Positions 62,785-64,000 of a stretch of DNA of 64,000 bases are shown here, piece by piece (positions within the stretch are counted from its first letter, which is position 1; each line of letters opens with the position of its first letter). The DNA lies in contig NZ_JACSJI010000001.1 of assembly GCF_014349105.1 (NCBI RefSeq), forward strand, positions 124,001-188,000, read 5' to 3'. This stretch comes from Caulobacter sp. 17J80-11 (GTDB lineage Bacteria > Pseudomonadota > Alphaproteobacteria > Caulobacterales > Caulobacteraceae). The notes below the pieces were generated by a model. That model was not told the DNA's origin and did not search any database. It was given only the letters and a program-made list of their open reading frames with translations. Both the position numbers and the translations under genes were made by a program.

Positions 62785-64000
62785 GTGGCGAACGTCGCGG
62801 TTGTCGGCGCCCAGTGGGGCGACGAAGGCAAGGGCAAGCTCGTCGACTGGCTGTCGAACCGGGCGGACGTGGTGGTGCGTTTCCAGGGCGGCCATAACGC
62901 CGGCCATACCCTGGTGGTGGGCGACATCACCTACAAGCTTTCGCTGCTGCCCTCGGGCCTGGTGCAGGGCAAGCCGTCGATCATCGGCAACGGCGTGGTC
63001 GTCGACCCCTGGGCCCTGCTGGACGAGATCGGCCGCATCGAGGCCCAGGGCGTGAAGATCACGCCCGAGGTGCTCAGCCTGGCCGACAACGCCTGCCTGA
63101 TCCTGCCGATCCACCGCGACCTGGACGCCGCGCGCGAGAAGGCCGCCGGGGCCGGCAAGATCGGCACCACCGGCCGCGGCATCGGCCCGGCCTACGAAGA
63201 CAAGGTGGGCCGCCGCGCCGTGCGCGTCGCCGACCTGGCCGACCGCGCCGCCCTGGAGATCAAGGTCGAGCGCCTGCTGGCCCACCACAACGCGCTGCGT
63301 CGCGGGCTGGACCTGCCGGAAGTGGACGGCCCGGGCCTGATCGAGGCCCTGCTCGAGATCGCGCCGAAGGTGCTGCCGTACGCGCAGCCGGTCTGGCGCG
63401 TGCTCGACGCCGCTCACCGCGAGGGCAAGAAGATCCTGTTCGAAGGCGCGCAGGGCTCGCTGCTCGACGTCGACCACGGCACCTATCCGTTCGTCACCTC
63501 GTCCAACACCGTCGCCGGCCAGGCCGCGGCCGGCTCGGGCCTGGGCCCGAGCGCCGTGGGCTATGTTCTGGGCATCGTGAAGGCCTACACCACCCGCGTG
63601 GGCGGCGGCCCGTTCCCGACCGAGCTGCACGACGACATCGGCCGCCAGATCGGCGAGCGCGGCCGCGAGTTCGGCACCGTCACCGGGCGCGCGCGCCGCT
63701 GCGGCTGGTTCGACGCGGTGCTGGTGCGCCAGTCGGTGGCCATCAACGGCATCCACGGCGTGGCCCTGACCAAGCTGGACGTGCTGGACGGCCTCGAAAA
63801 GCTGAAGATCTGCGTCGGCTACCGCGTGGGCGGCCGCACCCTGGACTACCTGCCGGCCGGCATGAAGGACCAGGCCTCGGTCGAGCCGATCTACGAGGAA
63901 ATGGACGGCTGGTCGGAAAGCACGGTGGGCGCCCGTTCGTGGGTCGAACTGCCGGGCAATGCGGTGAAATACGTGCGCCGCATCGAGGAGCTCATCGGCG
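62785..64000 (+). CDS. purA: Adenylosuccinate synthetase (3' end beyond the window)
   Basis: PurA converts IMP, aspartate and GTP to adenylosuccinate. The frame opens with GTG at 62785, giving [23 protein letters not shown], with the nucleotide-binding GDEGKGK. It continues with [14 protein letters not shown], then [42 protein letters not shown] and [16 protein letters not shown]. It is open to the last base, at about 405 codons. Since PurA is usually about 430 residues, only around 25 residues are missing. Confidence 0.96.
   Translation, partial: MANVAVVGAQWGDEGKGKLVDWLSNRADVVVRFQGGHNAGHTLVVGDITYKLSLLPSGLVQGKPSIIGNGVVVDPWALLDEIGRIEAQGVKITPEVLSLADNACLILPIHRDLDAAREKAAGAGKIGTTGRGIGPAYEDKVGRRAVRVADLADRAALEIKVERLLAHHNALRRGLDLPEVDGPGLIEALLEIAPKVLPYAQPVWRVLDAAHREGKKILFEGAQGSLLDVDHGTYPFVTSSNTVAGQAAAGSGLGPSAVGYVLGIVKAYTTRVGGGPFPTELHDDIGRQIGERGREFGTVTGRARRCGWFDAVLVRQSVAINGIHGVALTKLDVLDGLEKLKICVGYRVGGRTLDYLPAGMKDQASVEPIYEEMDGWSESTVGARSWVELPGNAVKYVRRIEELIG

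Overview
The window is a gene-dense, GC-rich chromosomal segment of an alphaproteobacterium, most likely from the family Caulobacteraceae (Caulobacter/Phenylobacterium type). The inference rests on gene content: the CtrA-degradation adaptor rcdA next to a DUF1192 gene, trcR (DUF1013), a COQ9-family gene, DUF465 proteins, a fused MarR-GNAT regulator, and the order ruvCAB - ybgC - tolQRAB-pal - cpoB - tilS - ftsH. I see no rRNA, tRNA, CRISPR array, prophage, plasmid gene or insertion sequence with a transposase. Almost everything is core chromosome.

Layout. Positions 1-13.7 kb hold envelope and small membrane proteins, a NatAB-type ABC exporter, rpsU, coq9, purEK, a soluble GGDEF protein, two DUF465 proteins around ubiX, trcR, a DUF72 protein and a redoxin/2-oxoglutarate-oxygenase fusion. 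Positions 13.7-26.7 kb hold rcdA, two tandem L,D-transpeptidases, rpmE with a leader hairpin, an ABCB exporter, a glycosyltransferase, suhB, efp, a histidine kinase, thiE, an iron-regulated bfd-bfr pair and a TspO homologue. Positions 26.7-36.5 kb are central carbon metabolism on the minus strand (tkt, purT, gap, pgk, fba), interrupted by a MarR-GNAT gene and an S41 protease-like gene. Positions 36.5-54 kb are mostly plus strand: zapA, 6S RNA, a 5-formyl-THF cyclo-ligase gene, a YmdB-type phosphodiesterase, yebC, mgtC-like, the ruvCAB resolvasome, the complete Tol-Pal system with ybgC and cpoB, then tilS and ftsH. Positions 54-64 kb hold folP, thiD, a GNAT, several exported proteins, a PhzF-like enzyme, a chemoreceptor with a CheR-docking tail, a stand-alone TonB-C-like protein, serC and the start of purA.

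The strongest unexplained signal is a family of roughly 70-bp imperfect palindromes with a 50-bp core (three full copies and one deleted copy). In two cases the element supplies the stop codon of the adjoining gene. Three other intergenic repeat types occur once each. Other points of interest are a degenerate redoxin fused to a prolyl-hydroxylase-like oxygenase, a hairpin with a U-tract in the rpmE leader, paired TGCA-N6-TGCA motifs between gap and the MarR-GNAT gene, and a secreted protein that is little more than a TonB C-terminal domain. I found no clearly new multi-gene system; these are single-locus leads.

All calls come from reading the sequence and recalling family features. No database search or structure calculation was run. 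The only gene-free stretch longer than 300 bases is 37112-37508, which holds a repeat and the 6S RNA gene.
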